NCBI GenBank assembly: GCA_026873275.1
Contig: JANTUC010000006.1
Coordinates: 372,001 to 436,000 of the forward strand
DNA: 64,000 bases
Direction: 5' to 3'
Source of the DNA: Pseudopithomyces maydicus
Taxonomy: Eukaryota > Ascomycota > Dothideomycetes > Pleosporales > Didymosphaeriaceae
The notes beneath the pieces are model-generated. The model was given only the letters and a program-made list of their open reading frames with translations. It was not told the DNA's origin and ran no database searches. Numbering within the stretch: position 1 is the stretch's first letter; each line of letters opens with the position of its first letter. This document shows positions 1 through 11,974 of this stretch, one piece after another. The position numbers were made by a program, and so were the translations under genes.

Positions 1-2
1 AT

Positions 3-1180
3 CTCAAGCAAACACGGGACGCTTTCAAGCGAGGGTTTATAGCTTTCTTAACGAAGAGCAGAGAAATATGTCTGGAACTTTTCCATTTGAGTCGCGAGGC
101 TTACAATCCTTTAGCTTGGCTCCGGAAAATAAGGACTATAGTCCGGTCAAAAAAGGTTTTAGAAGAAGGTTCAGAAGAGAGGTCAGAAGAGGTTTCGGAA
201 GAGGTTCCAGAAGAGCGGGCTCCAGACGCCGAATCTTCTCCTGTAGATCCTGAGTCGACCAACGTGGATGACACCCAACCCATTGAAGAAACCGGAGCTG
301 ATATACCATCTACTAAATCCCCTATTAGCAGGAAAGAAGACGATGCAAAGCCAGCAACTAGCGAGCCAGAAACTACAGTTCCCGCAACTAGCGGACCCGA
401 CACAAGCGAAAGTTCAGCGATAATAGAGACAGTGAACAAGAATAGTATACACGACAACCCTCTTTTCGGTGAAACCGGAGCCTCTCCAGCTAATAGCTTT
501 TTGGTCTCTGTCAGAAAGAAGTTGAGAGAATACGACTTTAATGACGGCCTAGGTAACGATCAGAAACCCTAACAAGATTCAGTTCAGCTGCTTACTCGTG
601 ACTTAGATCAGAAGGAAGCTCCGGGGGGTTGGCGAAGAAAGTGGCTGAGGTCAAAACTGAGGAAGCGGTCGAGGCACCGACTGTGGAACCAAATGAGAAA
701 CCGATCGAGAAACCGGCAGAGAAACCAACCGAGACACTAGCTGAGAAACCAGTCGAGAAACCGATCGAGACCCCAGCAGAGAAACCAATCGAGAAACCGA
801 TCGAGACACCAGCAGAGAACCCGATTGAGAAACCGATCGAGACACTAGCTGAGAAACCGATCGAGACACCAGCTGAGAAACCAACTGAGATTCCAGCGAC
901 CGAGAAACGAGCCGAGGGTTTTTTCACAGTCTCGACTGGAGAACTAAGTGAAGAACCCGCCGAGAAACCAATCGACAAGCCATTGGAGGAACCACTTAAC
1001 AAGCCAGCCGAGAAGCCTCTCGAGCTCGGCAACGATGAAGAAGAAACCGACGGTGACGACACGCAACCCGGCACAACCGAAGCCTCAGCGAGTGAGTCAC
1101 AGGCTGAAGGTAAAAGCGGCGATAAGAAGAAGCGCAGAAAGCGTGGGAGGAATAGGAGGAAGAAGCAGATTGCTATATAA
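3..1180 (+). CDS. Hypothetical protein, 3' part only, with E-K-P-x repeats and a basic C-terminus
   Basis: The reading frame is open at the window edge, so the 5' end is missing. About 372 residues are visible. The first exon runs to 552. An intron at 553-611 (59 nt, donor GTAACG, acceptor ATCAG) joins it in frame to the second exon, which stops at 1178-1180. The first roughly 45 residues look globular and helical, followed by an acidic Ser/Glu-rich stretch. Next comes a low-complexity segment built from four-residue units of the type E-K-P-I / E-T-P-A (DNA about 690-905). It ends in a lysine/arginine-rich tail (KKKRRKRGRNRRKK), which could be a nuclear-localisation or nucleic-acid-binding tail. 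I do not recognise the family. The donor is not the usual GTAAGT, so the splice model is moderate. An alternative uses the acceptor at 606 plus one missing G in the G-run near 622-627. Confidence 0.55.
690..905 (+). repeat. 12-bp codon-repeat tract (GAGAAACCGATC-like)
   Basis: This is an imperfect tandem repeat of 12-nt units, consensus GAGAAACCGATC or GAGACACCAGCA, lying inside the preceding gene and encoding four-residue E-K/T-P-x units. Because the unit is a multiple of three, copy-number change would keep the frame open. The antisense strand gives a matching serine/valine-rich shadow frame that should not be annotated. Confidence 0.8.
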
Positions 1181-1764
1181 TATCAGTTATAGAGGACTTG
1201 GTGAGTGTTTCTTATTAAAACGTCCGCGAGAACTTTTGCTGATGAAGTGTATTTAGTTTTGAAAGGAGGTGGTTTTTATTTGAGAGATTGATATTCCTGG
1301 CCTGGTAAATGGATTACTTTTATGGCTAATTAAAGGAGGGTAGAAGAGAGATCTTGGGAATGAATTTCGTAGTTTGATTAAGTAGATAATTTCCGTCAAT
1401 TAGTTATATTTTCCAACAGCTCAAGAAGCGAGGCAACGGTCTATATCCAGATGGTGAATCGTGATGGCTTGTATGAAGTACCTTGACGTCAACTGGTATC
1501 AGACATAGCTATAATTGTAGGAAACGCGATGTAAGAGGACAGGAGACATGGGCGCGCATTGAGGGACATAATGAATCGTTCCCTTGATTTTTCTATGATC
1601 AGACTCCAGTGAATAGGGAAGTATTTCACGAACCCATTGACAGGTGATTGTCGCCTGTGCACGTGCCGACGCGCGAGTCTTTGGAAGCGGTCTAGCGCGA
1701 ATCCACACGCGTCATGCTGAACTCTTCACGGCACCGGCACCGGCTGCTTGCGTACACGCCTGTC
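1181..1764. other. Intergenic, no gene seen
   Basis: This 0.58-kb gap separates the EKP-repeat gene from SLD7. No conserved reading frame, tRNA or repeat is visible. It presumably holds the 3' region of the first gene and the promoter of SLD7. Confidence 0.6.
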
Positions 1765-3336
1765 ATGGCTGATATATGGAAGGGAGATATCCTTCTCCCT
1801 GATCAGACGGCGGTCAGAGGTAAGTCAACCGCTCTAAGTGTCTCCACAACCGCTCACAAGCTGTAGACATCTCGCTCGCGTCGCAAAGCGCTACATCCGC
1901 GCTCTTTCCCCCACCACAAGTTTACGCTTCGTCGCGGCGGTTGACACTGCACAAATTCCACTCTATCTGGCAGCCGGACCGAGTCTAGAGGTATGGACAA
2001 CGAGTGAAAGTACCGAAGAGTGGTTCGCCTCCATTCTGCTGAGCAAGCCCGCTGCTATCGAACCGGCCGAGACACACCCGCGCGAATGGTGGACATCTGC
2101 AAGAGCACAGGCGCCTACGGGTATCCTTGTGCAGGTTGAGGATAACGAGCCGAATACAAAGCGGCCGAAAATTACAGAAGTTCTTTTTATGGCACGATCG
2201 CTGCACCTGCTCCTGGTGCGCTTCCAACACCACCCTCATCGTCGCCAGACTATTCTCATGCCTCGCCAGATCCCGAGCTTCTGCCAGAGCTCAGAGTGTA
2301 TGCTTTGCCCCTCTCATCTGATCTACTGTGTAGAGAAGTCACCGCTACGGAATTGCCTGCCTCACCTGCGTTGAGCGCGGCTGACCCATTCACCACTATC
2401 GAACCGCACTTTCTTCCACCCACGTATACTTCCGAGCAGCCACCTGTCTCACCCAAGAGGAAGCGGGATATCTTTGATGAAGCTGCGCAGGCGCGGAAGA
2501 AGGCCAGAAGCAAAGGTGGCGAGGGCATATCTGCCGCCGCGGCGAAAGCTCAAGAGAGCCAACATTCTTTCGGCCATCGAAAATCGCTATCCATAGATAC
2601 CAAAACACTACCAGGTCCCGATTCCAGACCTCCCTCGGCGCATGCACTAGCACGTCCGTCTATTCGACCGTATTCAAGGTCGCCCAGTATCTCGTCCGAT
2701 GTCCGCCCTCTGAGCAGAAAAGGAGCACCCGAGAGCCAAACGAAACGATCCACCTTATCCCAAGTCGCAACCGTCCCGCTACAGCCCGAAGAGCCCACAA
2801 CGGAATCAAGGAACAAAGAAGCTCTATCGCGTGTCGTCATGGCTGCCATGCGCATGCACGGCCTCCAACAACGCAAGAAACACAAATCTCGGCGGAGCTC
2901 CGTCGCACCAGGCGTGCAGGTCGAAGAGCAATTAAGCGCCGAAGCCGCCGCAGAAGAAATTGCCAAAGACGAAGAATATAAACTCATATACCACCAAACC
3001 TACAAGAGTGCAGTACTCGCATTCCGAAAGCACATCTCATCGAAGCCGCTGCATTCACAGCCAGATCGACTGGGCGATGTTGTGGAAAGGCTGCTGGCCA
3101 TATTCTGTACGGACCCACTTACGATTCCGACAGAGCAAGAAGCCGCTGCCGATGCAACAGCTACGCCGGGACGAGGGCACCTCGGTGTCCCTGGCTCGAC
3201 GCATAGCCGGGCAAGTCCTTTTGATATGCCCAGTGGGGCAAGGCCGAAGATCGCGAGATCGAAGACGGAGGGAGATGTGCATACGGGATCGCCAGTCAGC
3301 AGGAGGAAGGAAGAGAAAACAGTGCTGCCTGGATGA
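1765..3336 (+). CDS. SLD7: Sld7-like DNA replication initiation protein (two apparent frameshifts)
   Basis: In yeast, Sld7 works with Sld3 to recruit Cdc45 at origins. Exon 1 (1765-1819) begins MADIWKGDILLP, the start typical of this family. The intron is 1820-1866 (GTAAGT...TGTAG). The N-terminal Sld7 domain follows, with an ITEVLFYG-type segment, then a disordered Ser/Pro/Lys-rich middle. The C-terminal Sld7 domain (DNA about 2960-3110) carries KLIYHQTYKSAVLAFRKHI and VVERLLAIFCTDPL. The frame moves by one base twice: at the C5 run 1908-1912 and at the T5 run 2184-2188. One missing base at each restores a continuous frame of about 508 codons. Conservation on both sides of each break argues for sequence error rather than a pseudogene. 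The identification rests on recalled family features. Confidence 0.8.
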
Positions 3337-4651
3337 ACGGCTTGGTGCCATTGCACTGGATTTTGCTTATCAAATCGCCACGTCAAAAAACCACGCAGGA
3401 GGCATTACCTTACCACCTCGCCATGAGATTCTCGAAACGCCTCCGTATGCATATCCTTTACAGCTCCACTGGCCAGCATTCAAACTGGCGATCGCAGATA
3501 AGGATGCGAGTGTGATGAAAGAAGCATGCTGCATCTACGATGATGTTGTAACATCGCACGACGAGTTCGGATACAGGGGCTATCATTGGCACGGAGCGTT
3601 TCGATTGATCAGACGAGCTTCACCGGTCCGAGTGCAACACCGATATTCAGCATGCTCGGCTCTTTGCATGATATGCGTGTTGCCTGAGTGGCTAGAGGCC
3701 CATGTAGTGTCATCCGCGGAGCTGAATCTGGCTGTGGGTTCATAGGATGGGCACGGCGAACCATTTGAAGCGCGGAGACATAGAGAACACAAATCATGGG
3801 GATGCACCCACCAGCGTGAATCAGCCTTCGAGCTGAGGAGATTATCTCAGAACGAAATATCACAATTGGACGAGGCTTTGGTATTAAGGCTGAAGCCTAT
3901 CAACAAAAACATGGTAGAGGACACATTGCAAGCTTCTCTTCCACACCCCAAAGCAAGGCAGAAATACCTACAATCTTCTCTGAACATCTATCTCTCTTAC
4001 CTACCGACAAGGCTGGTCTTCGCCGCAAACGTGCATCACGTCCAGTAGTCTACGTACCCTCGTGCAACACCAAACGCCTCCGCAATATCACCAACCTCTT
4101 ACACCCCCAGCAAATCACCAGGGTCGCTTTCTGATCCACATTTCAACCACTCACCAAGCACGCCACCTCCAAGCTGAGTCCTCTTCTCCCCACGCTCCGG
4201 CACACCCATCAGGTCGACGCGTTGACGTGTCAGCGCGTCCGCTCGCAAGGATCGGCACGCGTCCCACCACGCGATTGGCCACGCCCATGGCGGGGCATCG
4301 CTTCCCGTCGCCCCACTTCGCCCTTGTCGTACGTCCTGTCCATACTTGGCCCAGGCTTCGGTCCACCGTCTTGCTTTGTCCGCGACGAGCAAGTGAGATA
4401 AACCCATACGGTACATATATCTAGGCTAGTCCAGCTTTGTGCTCGTCTAGCCTTGTGCCTCGACGAACATCACCTACCTACTTACTATCTTACATACATA
4501 AATTGTTGTCGGTGTTGTGCTGGGGTCTGATGATTGCAGCCTCGTTGTTTGCCACACAGACTTTGCTGTTTGCTATCTGAGTGCAAGCTTTTATATATCT
4601 GTTTTCGACCGAGGGACCACTGGTCTCACTAAGCCATTCAATACTAGTAGC
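3337..4651. other. Intergenic, no supported gene
   Basis: This is 1.3 kb between SLD7 and Argonaute. Several frames of 60-120 codons exist on both strands, but none has recognisable domains, consistent splice signals or family-like composition. The 4040-4420 part is C-rich. It probably contains the SLD7 3' region and the Argonaute promoter and leader. Confidence 0.55.
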
Positions 4652-7600
4652 ATGTCCGGACGGGGTGACAATCGAGGACGGGGTGGGTACCGTGGTGGTG
4701 GTGGTAGGGGTGGAGGCGGTGAAGGCGGTGGGCGAGGCGGTGGCGGAGGGTATCGTGGGGATAGAGGCGGTGGTGGAGGGTATCGCGGTGATAGAGGTGG
4801 CGGCGGTGGCGGGTATCGCGGTGGTGATAGAGGAGGCGGTGGTGGCGGGTATCGCGGTGGTGACAGAGGAGGCGGTGGTGGAGGGTATCGTGGTGGTGAT
4901 AGAGGCGGCGGTGGTGGCGGCTTCCGTGGTGGTGGTCGTGGTGGCCGTGGTGGTTCGGTGCCAGTCCAGGTCTTCAAGTAAGTCTGGCCATTACTGATAT
5001 CCCGAATGATGGTTTCTTAGCTGACCATTTGAAGCAATCCGCAGCAGGTTGATCCGAAGGTTACCAAGGTCGAAGATGCCTTGCATCCCGCTACGAAGAA
5101 GACGCTCGACCTTAGTTCTCTGAAATTGAATGACGACAAGAAGCTTCCGGTCCGCCCTGGGTATGGAACTAGGGGGGCGAAAGTAATGCTAACGGCAAAC
5201 TACGTCGAGCTGCTCCCAAAGTCCGGCCTGGTTCTACACCGCTACTCCATACACACGGTCCCGGAGGCCAAGGGCCGGAAACACAAGCGGATAGTACAGC
5301 TGCTTCTTGAGTCGCCTGAACTTGCCTCCTATAGGGGCACTGTTGCCACAGACTTCCAGGCCACACTTATCGCGAAGGACAAATTCAAGGAAGACCAACA
5401 GACGATCAAAATCGTCTATCGATCCGAGGGTGAAGACGAGCCGAGCGAAAAGGCAGACACGTACAAAGTACAATTGTTGTACACCAAGAGTTTGTCTATT
5501 GCGCAGCTCACTGACTACCTAAACTCCACGAACATTGGAGCCTCCGTGGAAACCCCTGAATTCACCCAGGCCCTCAACATCTTTTTGAACCATTACGCAA
5601 AGTCAGCCAACAATCTTGCCACGATTGGTTCCACGAAAACATTTTCCATCGGTCAGGGTGCCTTCAGCGCTGATCTCGGCCATGGGCTCAATGTCATCCG
5701 CGGCTTCTTTTCGAGCGTCCGCACTGCAACCTGCCGTATCCTCGTCAACGTCAACGTCAGCCATGGAGCCTTCTATAATAACGGCCCCCTACCTGGACTG
5801 ATGGGAATGTACGGAACGCGCAATCCCGCAGCGCTTGAGAAATTCCTGAAGCTCGTCCGTGTTCAAACTACTCACCTGCCTGTGAAGAAGAACAGGGCAG
5901 GCGAGGTGATTCCGCGAATCAAGACCATATTTGGACTCGCTCGCAAAGACGACGGTCATAAACAGACGAAGAGACCAAAGATCAAGTCGTTAGGCGCAGG
6001 CGCAAGGGACGTCGAATTCTGGCTTGAAGGCCCTGCTGATTCCTCAGCCTCGAAAGGGAAAGGTAAGGGGGTAAAACTCAAGGTCCTGCCCCTCCTAGTA
6101 GCGGCGGGAGGTACATCTCTGTCTTCGACTTCTTCAAAGAGCAGTACAAGCGAACTTTACAGCACCCAGAACTCCCTGTTGTTAACTGCGGAAATAGGCT
6201 CAATCCGATGTACTTACCTGCTGAAGTATGCATCGTACTTCCGGGCCAAGCTGCAAAGGCCAAGCTCGATGCGAGTCAGACACAGCAGATGATACGTCAC
6301 GCTGTACGCAAGCCATGGGACAATGCGGCTTCTATACTTCAGCAGGGAGTACAGACTGTCGGGCTTGACGAAAATTCCAACGTTCTTATGCGTGCATTTG
6401 GTCTCCAAGTCACCCCTGGGCTCGTCAAAGTCCCCGGCCGCGTCCTCACCGGTCCAAAAGTCATCTACAGAAACAATGCCAGTATCGAGACCGGTTTCGG
6501 CAGCTGGAACATGAGGAGCATCAAGTTCAATGCCGGTGCTAAACTAAAGTTGTGGTCATTCTTAATGGTTTCATACGGAGATGGGGATGCCTTCGATCAG
6601 AACAGTTTCAACGCCGTAATGCAGGAGTTCCACCAGGGCTTACTCACTATCGGTATGGAAGTTGCGAGACCGCAAGCTGCTAAGCGTATCGTCCTCCAGA
6701 GTCCGGAAGACCCTCAGATTGATGTGCAGTTGCAGAGGGCCGCAGAGTTTAAGATGGAGTTGCTGGTTATTATCCTCCCCGATATGAACGCGACGTTTTA
6801 CAAACGGCTCAAGACGCTTGCGGATAGGACCTATGGCATTAACACCATCTGTTGTGTTGGTCAGAAACTCGCCAAAGATCGACGCGACCAGTATATCGCA
6901 AATGTCGCATTAAAGATCAATTTGAAGCTGGGTGGACTTAACCAGATCGTCGAGGCCAGGAACCTCCACGTGGTCGACAAAGACACGACGATGGTAATCG
7001 GTATCGACGTAACGCACCCTTCACCGGGCTCTGCATCTAACACCCCCTCCGTGTCTGCAATGGTAGCTTCCGTCGACAAGCATCTAGGCCAATGGCCCGC
7101 CGTCCTCCGCATCCAAAAAGGATATCAAGAAAACGTAGACCATCTCGGCGAAATGCTCAAGTCGCGCTTCCCTATCTGGAAAAAGAGACACGCCGCTCTC
7201 CCCGAGAACCTCCTCATCTACCGAGACGGCGTCTCCGAAGGCCAATACAACATGGTCATCGGCGAAGAACTCCCCCAGATCCGCCGTGCCTGCGAGCAAG
7301 TCTACCCCCCAGCCGACACCAAGAAAGGCCTCCCCCGCATCTCCATCATCATCTGCGGCAAGCGGCACAAAACGCGCTTCTACCCCACCCAAGAAGCAGA
7401 CTGCGATCGCTCAGGAAACACCAAGCCTGGCACTGTCGTCGACCGCGGCGTCACCGAGGCCCGGAACTGGGACTTTTTCCTACAGGCGCATGCGGCACTC
7501 CAGGGCACTGCGCGTCCTTGCCACTACTACATCGTCCACGACGAGATCTTCAGGCAGATTTACGCGAAGCAGATTCCGCCACAGTTCCAGAACATCGCGG

Positions 7601-7859
7601 ACATCGTCGAGGATCTCACGCACAACATGTGCTACCTCTTTGGGCGCGCGACCAAGGCCGTGAGTCTGTGTCCGCCGGCGTACTATGCGGATCTGGCGTG
7701 CGAGCGTGCGAGGTGCTATCTGTCGAGTTTTTCGACTCGCCGACGCCGAGTGCGGAGCCGTCGGTGGCGGGGTCGTCGGTGGCGGGGGGACCGGCGGCTG
7801 TGAATGCTGATGATGTGGTGATCCATGAGAGGCTGCGCGATTCGATGTTTTACATCTAG
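4652..7859 (+). CDS. Argonaute (QDE-2 type) with RGG-box N-terminus (two apparent frameshifts)
   Basis: This is the small-RNA effector of RNA silencing. Exon 1 (4652-4977) encodes MSGRGDNRGRGG and about 100 residues of Gly/Arg repeats. The intron is 4978-5034 (GTAAGT, CTGAC branch, GAAG acceptor). The long exon carries the N, PAZ, MID and PIWI regions. PIWI signatures are GIDVTHPSPG, YRDGVSEGQYN and CPPAYYADLACERAR. The presumed catalytic set is Asp, a Glu in VDHLGEML, Asp and Asp (DEDD, with Asp replacing the animal His in YYA[H/D]L). Two frame breaks occur, at the G5 run 6067-6071 (between the middle region and RYISVFDFF) and the T5 run 7738-7742 (before DSPTPS). With one base added at each, the protein is about 1050 residues and ends MFYI at 7859. 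Without the second correction the last 40 residues are mistranslated. Confidence 0.93.
4680..4960 (+). repeat. RGG/GYRGG-encoding G-rich repeat
   Basis: This is an imperfect tandem repeat of about 39 nt (GGTGGTGATAGAGGAGGCGG-like) inside the first Argonaute exon, encoding GYRGGDRGGGGG units. The G-rich sense strand could form quadruplexes in DNA or mRNA. RGG boxes commonly bind RNA and are arginine-methylated, which is family knowledge and not shown here. Confidence 0.85.
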
Positions 7860-8381
7860 TGGGTGTGGGGTGGTTGGTTGTTGTGTGCAGTTTCATGACC
7901 GACTTGATTTTCTTGTTGCATGTATACACCTGGATCGAGGCCTAGGCGGACTTGTGTCTCTCTCTCTTTGAGACTTTGTCTGTTTCATTATCTCCTGCTT
8001 ACCAGATTGGTGGCGAGAGAGCAACACGTTTTGTGGAATGTGTTGCACTATTTGTTGATCTTTGAGGGACTCTTTGAAATCTTTGAGATTTCTTCAACAA
8101 TTGCTGTTCGATATTCAACATGTAACAGCGACTATCATTGAACATATTCTTGCGAGACGGTGGTTATTGGATAAATTATCTACCGTATACAAAGTCTTCA
8201 GATTTGACGGGCACTATATGCATTTCAACGTTACATAGATCTGATATGCCACTGACTTATGTGATGCACTAGACTTATCAGGATACACGATACAAAAAAG
8301 AGCAAACTGAGCTTTACATACCATCATTGACATATCATCATTAACATATCATCATTAATTACCCTCTAAATACCACAGACT
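7860..8381. other. Convergent intergenic region
   Basis: This is 0.52 kb between the 3' ends of Argonaute (plus strand) and the amino-acid oxidase (minus strand). It is AT-rich towards 8150-8380, with direct copies of ACATATCATCATTAA at about 8330-8357. No gene is seen. It must hold both 3' UTRs. Confidence 0.6.
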
Positions 8382-10420
8382 CTATATATGTATCCACCTC
8401 CCCATCCACGTCTCCACCACCTCCTTCGCCTCATCCACCAACCCCATATCCAACAACACCTGCGCCGTTCCCCTAACCGCCGAATCCAGCGCCGAAAAAA
8501 TCCACGCATGCGTATAACTCGTATGCTCCCCGACAAACACCGTCTTGTACTCCGTCTTAAAGTACGCCGGCAAGTACAGCTCCTGCTGCCCCACCAACGG
8601 CGACGCCCACCCACCCGCCTGGTGCTCATCCAGCTCCCAGCACTGGCGGTCAAAGTTACCCGTGAACTGCTCGCTTGCCACCGCACCGTGCACTTGCACC
8701 ATGGCGCGCTGGACGTGGCCCACGTGGTCTGCCTCGCTGAGCGCGGCGACAGAGCGCGCAAGAGGCCCCGATTGGTAGGAGGCGAGGATCACGCCCGGGA
8801 GGGAGGAGTTGAGCTGGTATGAAGGGTAGCACACGCTGCTGATGCCGGGGATGTCGACGGCGCCGCAGCCTCCGAAGATGGGCGCCTCTTGGTGCTCCCA
8901 GAAGCGCGTTTTGTAGTGCAGCGCTACCTTGCACACCTGCTGGTAGTTCATGTTCGTGATGGCGCGTTCCAAGAGCGAGGAGTAGCTCGGGAGGTCCCAG
9001 AGACGGACCTTGGAGAAGGGCGCCGAAACGACGGCGTAGTCGTACTCCTCGCTTTGGGGCTCCATCGCGAACGGGTCGTCGCGCCAGGTGAGCGATATTT
9101 TGGCGGTGTCGTTGTTGTATTTCAGGCCGGTGATTTTGCGGCCGAGCGTGAGGCGGTCTTTGACGAGGGGGTAGAAGGCTCGGGGAGGGATTCCAGACCC
9201 TTGTCGATGGTGCGCCAGGTGGTTGCGCTGAAGTAGACGCCTTCGTATACTTCGCCCCATATGTCGTTGATGTTGGTGGATCCGGCGACGTAGTCGGTGG
9301 TGTCGGCGCTCATGTTGAGGTGGTATTTGAGGTACGCTGCTTCGGACCATTGGAAAAGTCCGTTCTCGATGGCTTGTTTGTGCGCTTGGAACATGTTTCG
9401 TGAGGCGTTGCGTAGCATATCAGACGAAAGGTTGACGAAGCTTTCGTAATCCTCTCCCGCGACTTTAGCAGCCTCAGGGTCGGAAGCTGCGGATGCAGGG
9501 AGTCGATATGAAGAGTTAGCAGCGATCTGTGCTCTGGTGGGTATGCGGCCGTCAGGGAGACGGAAGCCGTTGGAGTCGGCGGGCGCATTTGGTGAGCTCT
9601 GGTACCAGGGAATGAATTTAACGGCCACGGTTTCATTGTGCTGGTTGAGTTCGTTGAGCGTATTTGCGAGCTGGAATACCATCTTATGGTCCTGGATGTC
9701 GAGAGTCTCATTCGTGTCGGCATACTTGATAGATACTGGGAAACGCATTGGGCCCATCTCTTGGTACTGATACTCATCGGGCGAGGTACCGTTCAGGTAC
9801 TTTGTTCGGATGCGACCACCGACTCTCTGAGATGATTCCGTGATATGCCAGTCGTGAATACCGACAGAGTCAAGCAGCAAACTCGTAAGAAGTCCAGACA
9901 TGCCTCCACCCACAATAGCAATCTTCTTGCTCTTAGCCTGAGCAACGAAAGACGCATTATTTTGCTTGGCCTTCATATACGCGACACCATCAAACCATGG
10001 GCCACTCGTATCCGCTACTGCCGCGATGTCTTCTCTCTTACGGAAATGTCGTCGCACAGAGACAGGATTCGAACGGCCGATTAACCTGGAGTCGGAATAA
10101 GCATGCAAACACCCGCCATGAATAGTGTCCTCAGGCACAATCCAAATAAAGCGCTCAGGCCTTTCAGAACGTTTCAGATCAACGGATCCCAACTCTTGAT
10201 ATGCTTCGCGGATATGTTGCATGCCGCATGGGCCGTATGCAACACGCACATTTCCCTCAAAGGTGTCATCTTCGTAGGTGACATGGACGTTGTGAACAGA
10301 GTCTGTAAAGATACTTGTCTCTTTGAACACAACGACGTTGGAATGGCCTGGCGAGGGATGCGAAGTGACTGCATCAATAACGGAGAAAGCCGTCAAGGCG
10401 GTGCCCAAACAAGCTTTCAT
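8382..10420 (-). CDS. L-amino-acid oxidase / flavin amine oxidase, secreted (one apparent frameshift)
   Basis: It oxidatively deaminates L-amino acids to 2-oxoacids, ammonia and hydrogen peroxide using FAD. A signal peptide (MKACLGTALTAFSVIDAVTS) begins at 10420. The FAD-binding motif IAIVGGGMSGLLTSLLL plus GGRIRT lies about 175-220 residues in. The C-terminal flavin-contact segment has FVGEHTSYTHAWIFSALDSA, as in fungal LAAOs. No intron is needed. The frame breaks once, at the C4 run on the coding strand (9182-9185 on plus). One added base joins ...GLESLP to RAFYPLVKDRL and gives about 679 residues. The first ~130 residues before the FAD domain are the prosequence typical of the fungal subfamily. 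Extracellular enzymes of this type can serve nitrogen scavenging or peroxide production; which applies here is unknown. Confidence 0.88.
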
Positions 10421-11974
10421 CTTGAAACAGAGGCGACGAAAGCACGATTTAGTTGGCTGCGGTGAATTGCGAACACTCCAAGGAAGATTGCGCCATGTTC
10501 ACCGTCTATTAAATATACACCTCACGACCTGCAGTTCTTATCTTCGATTGCTCAGCATCATGACTCTTGAATAACACCGAGCGATTTCAAAGACCAGGCT
10601 AGTCAGTCGATACGACCTCAGATCTGTACATGAACGAGTTCGTCCCAGGAAGATAAGAATGTGGTAAGACTCGGTGACATCTTGACTAACGAGCCATCAG
10701 AGATCTGTTCCTCAGTCTACGTATGGCCACCAAGCCGCGGGTCTACCCGCATACGTCTGGATTTAACGCGCCTACGGCGATTAAATCAAGATAGTGTGGA
10801 GGGAAGGTCGACCGTTGGAACGCTTTATCGATATCTTGCATACTAGGAAGAATGGGGCACCATGGCGAAGCGAATATCATCTCAGTGAAGCCAATATAGA
10901 GACGATCAATTGCCCGCGGCGTTGGGTTTATGTAAGACAGGCGGTCTGACGTTACCGGAGACTTTTTAATAAGTCAAGCAGCTCGATCCTTCTCGTTTAA
11001 AGCCCGGTCTGCTGTGGAAATGTTTGTTAGGCCTTGACAATAGTGGGGACCAGTCTTGATGTTGCGCGTTCTTCCGTCAGCACAATGGGGGTCAACGTAG
11101 CTAAGGGAAGGATGCCCACGCCATGTGGGCCAACTGTCAACTGTTCACGGCCGTTAAAATGTGGGCTTGCCGAACATGTAGCCTGGAGCAAAAAAGCGAT
11201 AGGCAGAGTAGACACGCCCTTTGGTCAACCAAGCCGCTAGCTGCCACTAGAGACGCCTCACTATACCAGGATAGGCATCTGGCCCACATTCGAGAAGCCC
11301 TTATCAACCTCGACACCCACGCGCTTATGCTGTTAGAGACCTCTATCTCTGTATCTTTCACCCATGTACCCCTCAAAAACGCCAAGAAATACATACGAAC
11401 GGATCTTTCATTCCGTTATTCCGACTGTACATGAAGATTATCGGACTTTGCATGTCGTTCCGACTACGACTGTGTGTCATCGCAACCACGTAAAACAATT
11501 CTGACAGTTCGCTGGTGATATTGGCTTGATATTAAATAGTCCCACTGTGGGCCTTTCAGAGCTCAGAAGTGGTGGAAGCTCCGCGTAAATACCTCAGTTC
11601 TCTGTGCCTCTATTGTTGCCTATCTTGAGTAGCCAGCTTCAATCTTGTTTTCAGCAACGCAAGAACTCTGAAATCACCTCTGTAGCTGAGGTTTAAATCC
11701 AGCAATTTTCACTGATTATTTATGAGGAAAAGGATTGTTTTTGAAAGGAGTCCTCATGATATGAGATTTAGACGTTGGCACAAACGTCGGTGGACAATAT
11801 TGCCATGATATTTCCTCCGGTAGTAACTAGAAAATACCTTCCGATATGTCAATATAAACCTGGGTTAGAACAGGGGTCACGTCTCAATATATGATGTCAT
11901 ACTAGTATAAGCGTGTAATTCAGATCTTCTTCTTTTTGGTTTAAATTATGAACTAAGCCCTCGAAGTCAGTTTT
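10421..11974. other. Intergenic, no supported gene
   Basis: This is 1.55 kb upstream of the oxidase and downstream of the CVNH-LysM gene (both on the minus strand). Small frames around 11030-11430 on both strands lack any recognisable domain. No tRNA or long repeat was found by eye. Confidence 0.5.

Noticed and set aside
2960..3745. 261-codon frame overlapping and extending past SLD7, containing a peptide like those made by sequencing-adapter read-through
   Set aside because: The Sld7 domain is in another frame. The DNA does not match adapter sequence well, and nothing downstream is recognisable.
4591..4977. Proline-rich frame antisense to the Argonaute RGG repeat
   Set aside because: This is the reverse reading of GGC/GGT repeats and gives only PPPPP runs.
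10060..10085. GATTCGAAC motif resembling a tRNA T loop
   Set aside because: It lies inside the conserved coding part of the amino-acid oxidase, and no cloverleaf forms.
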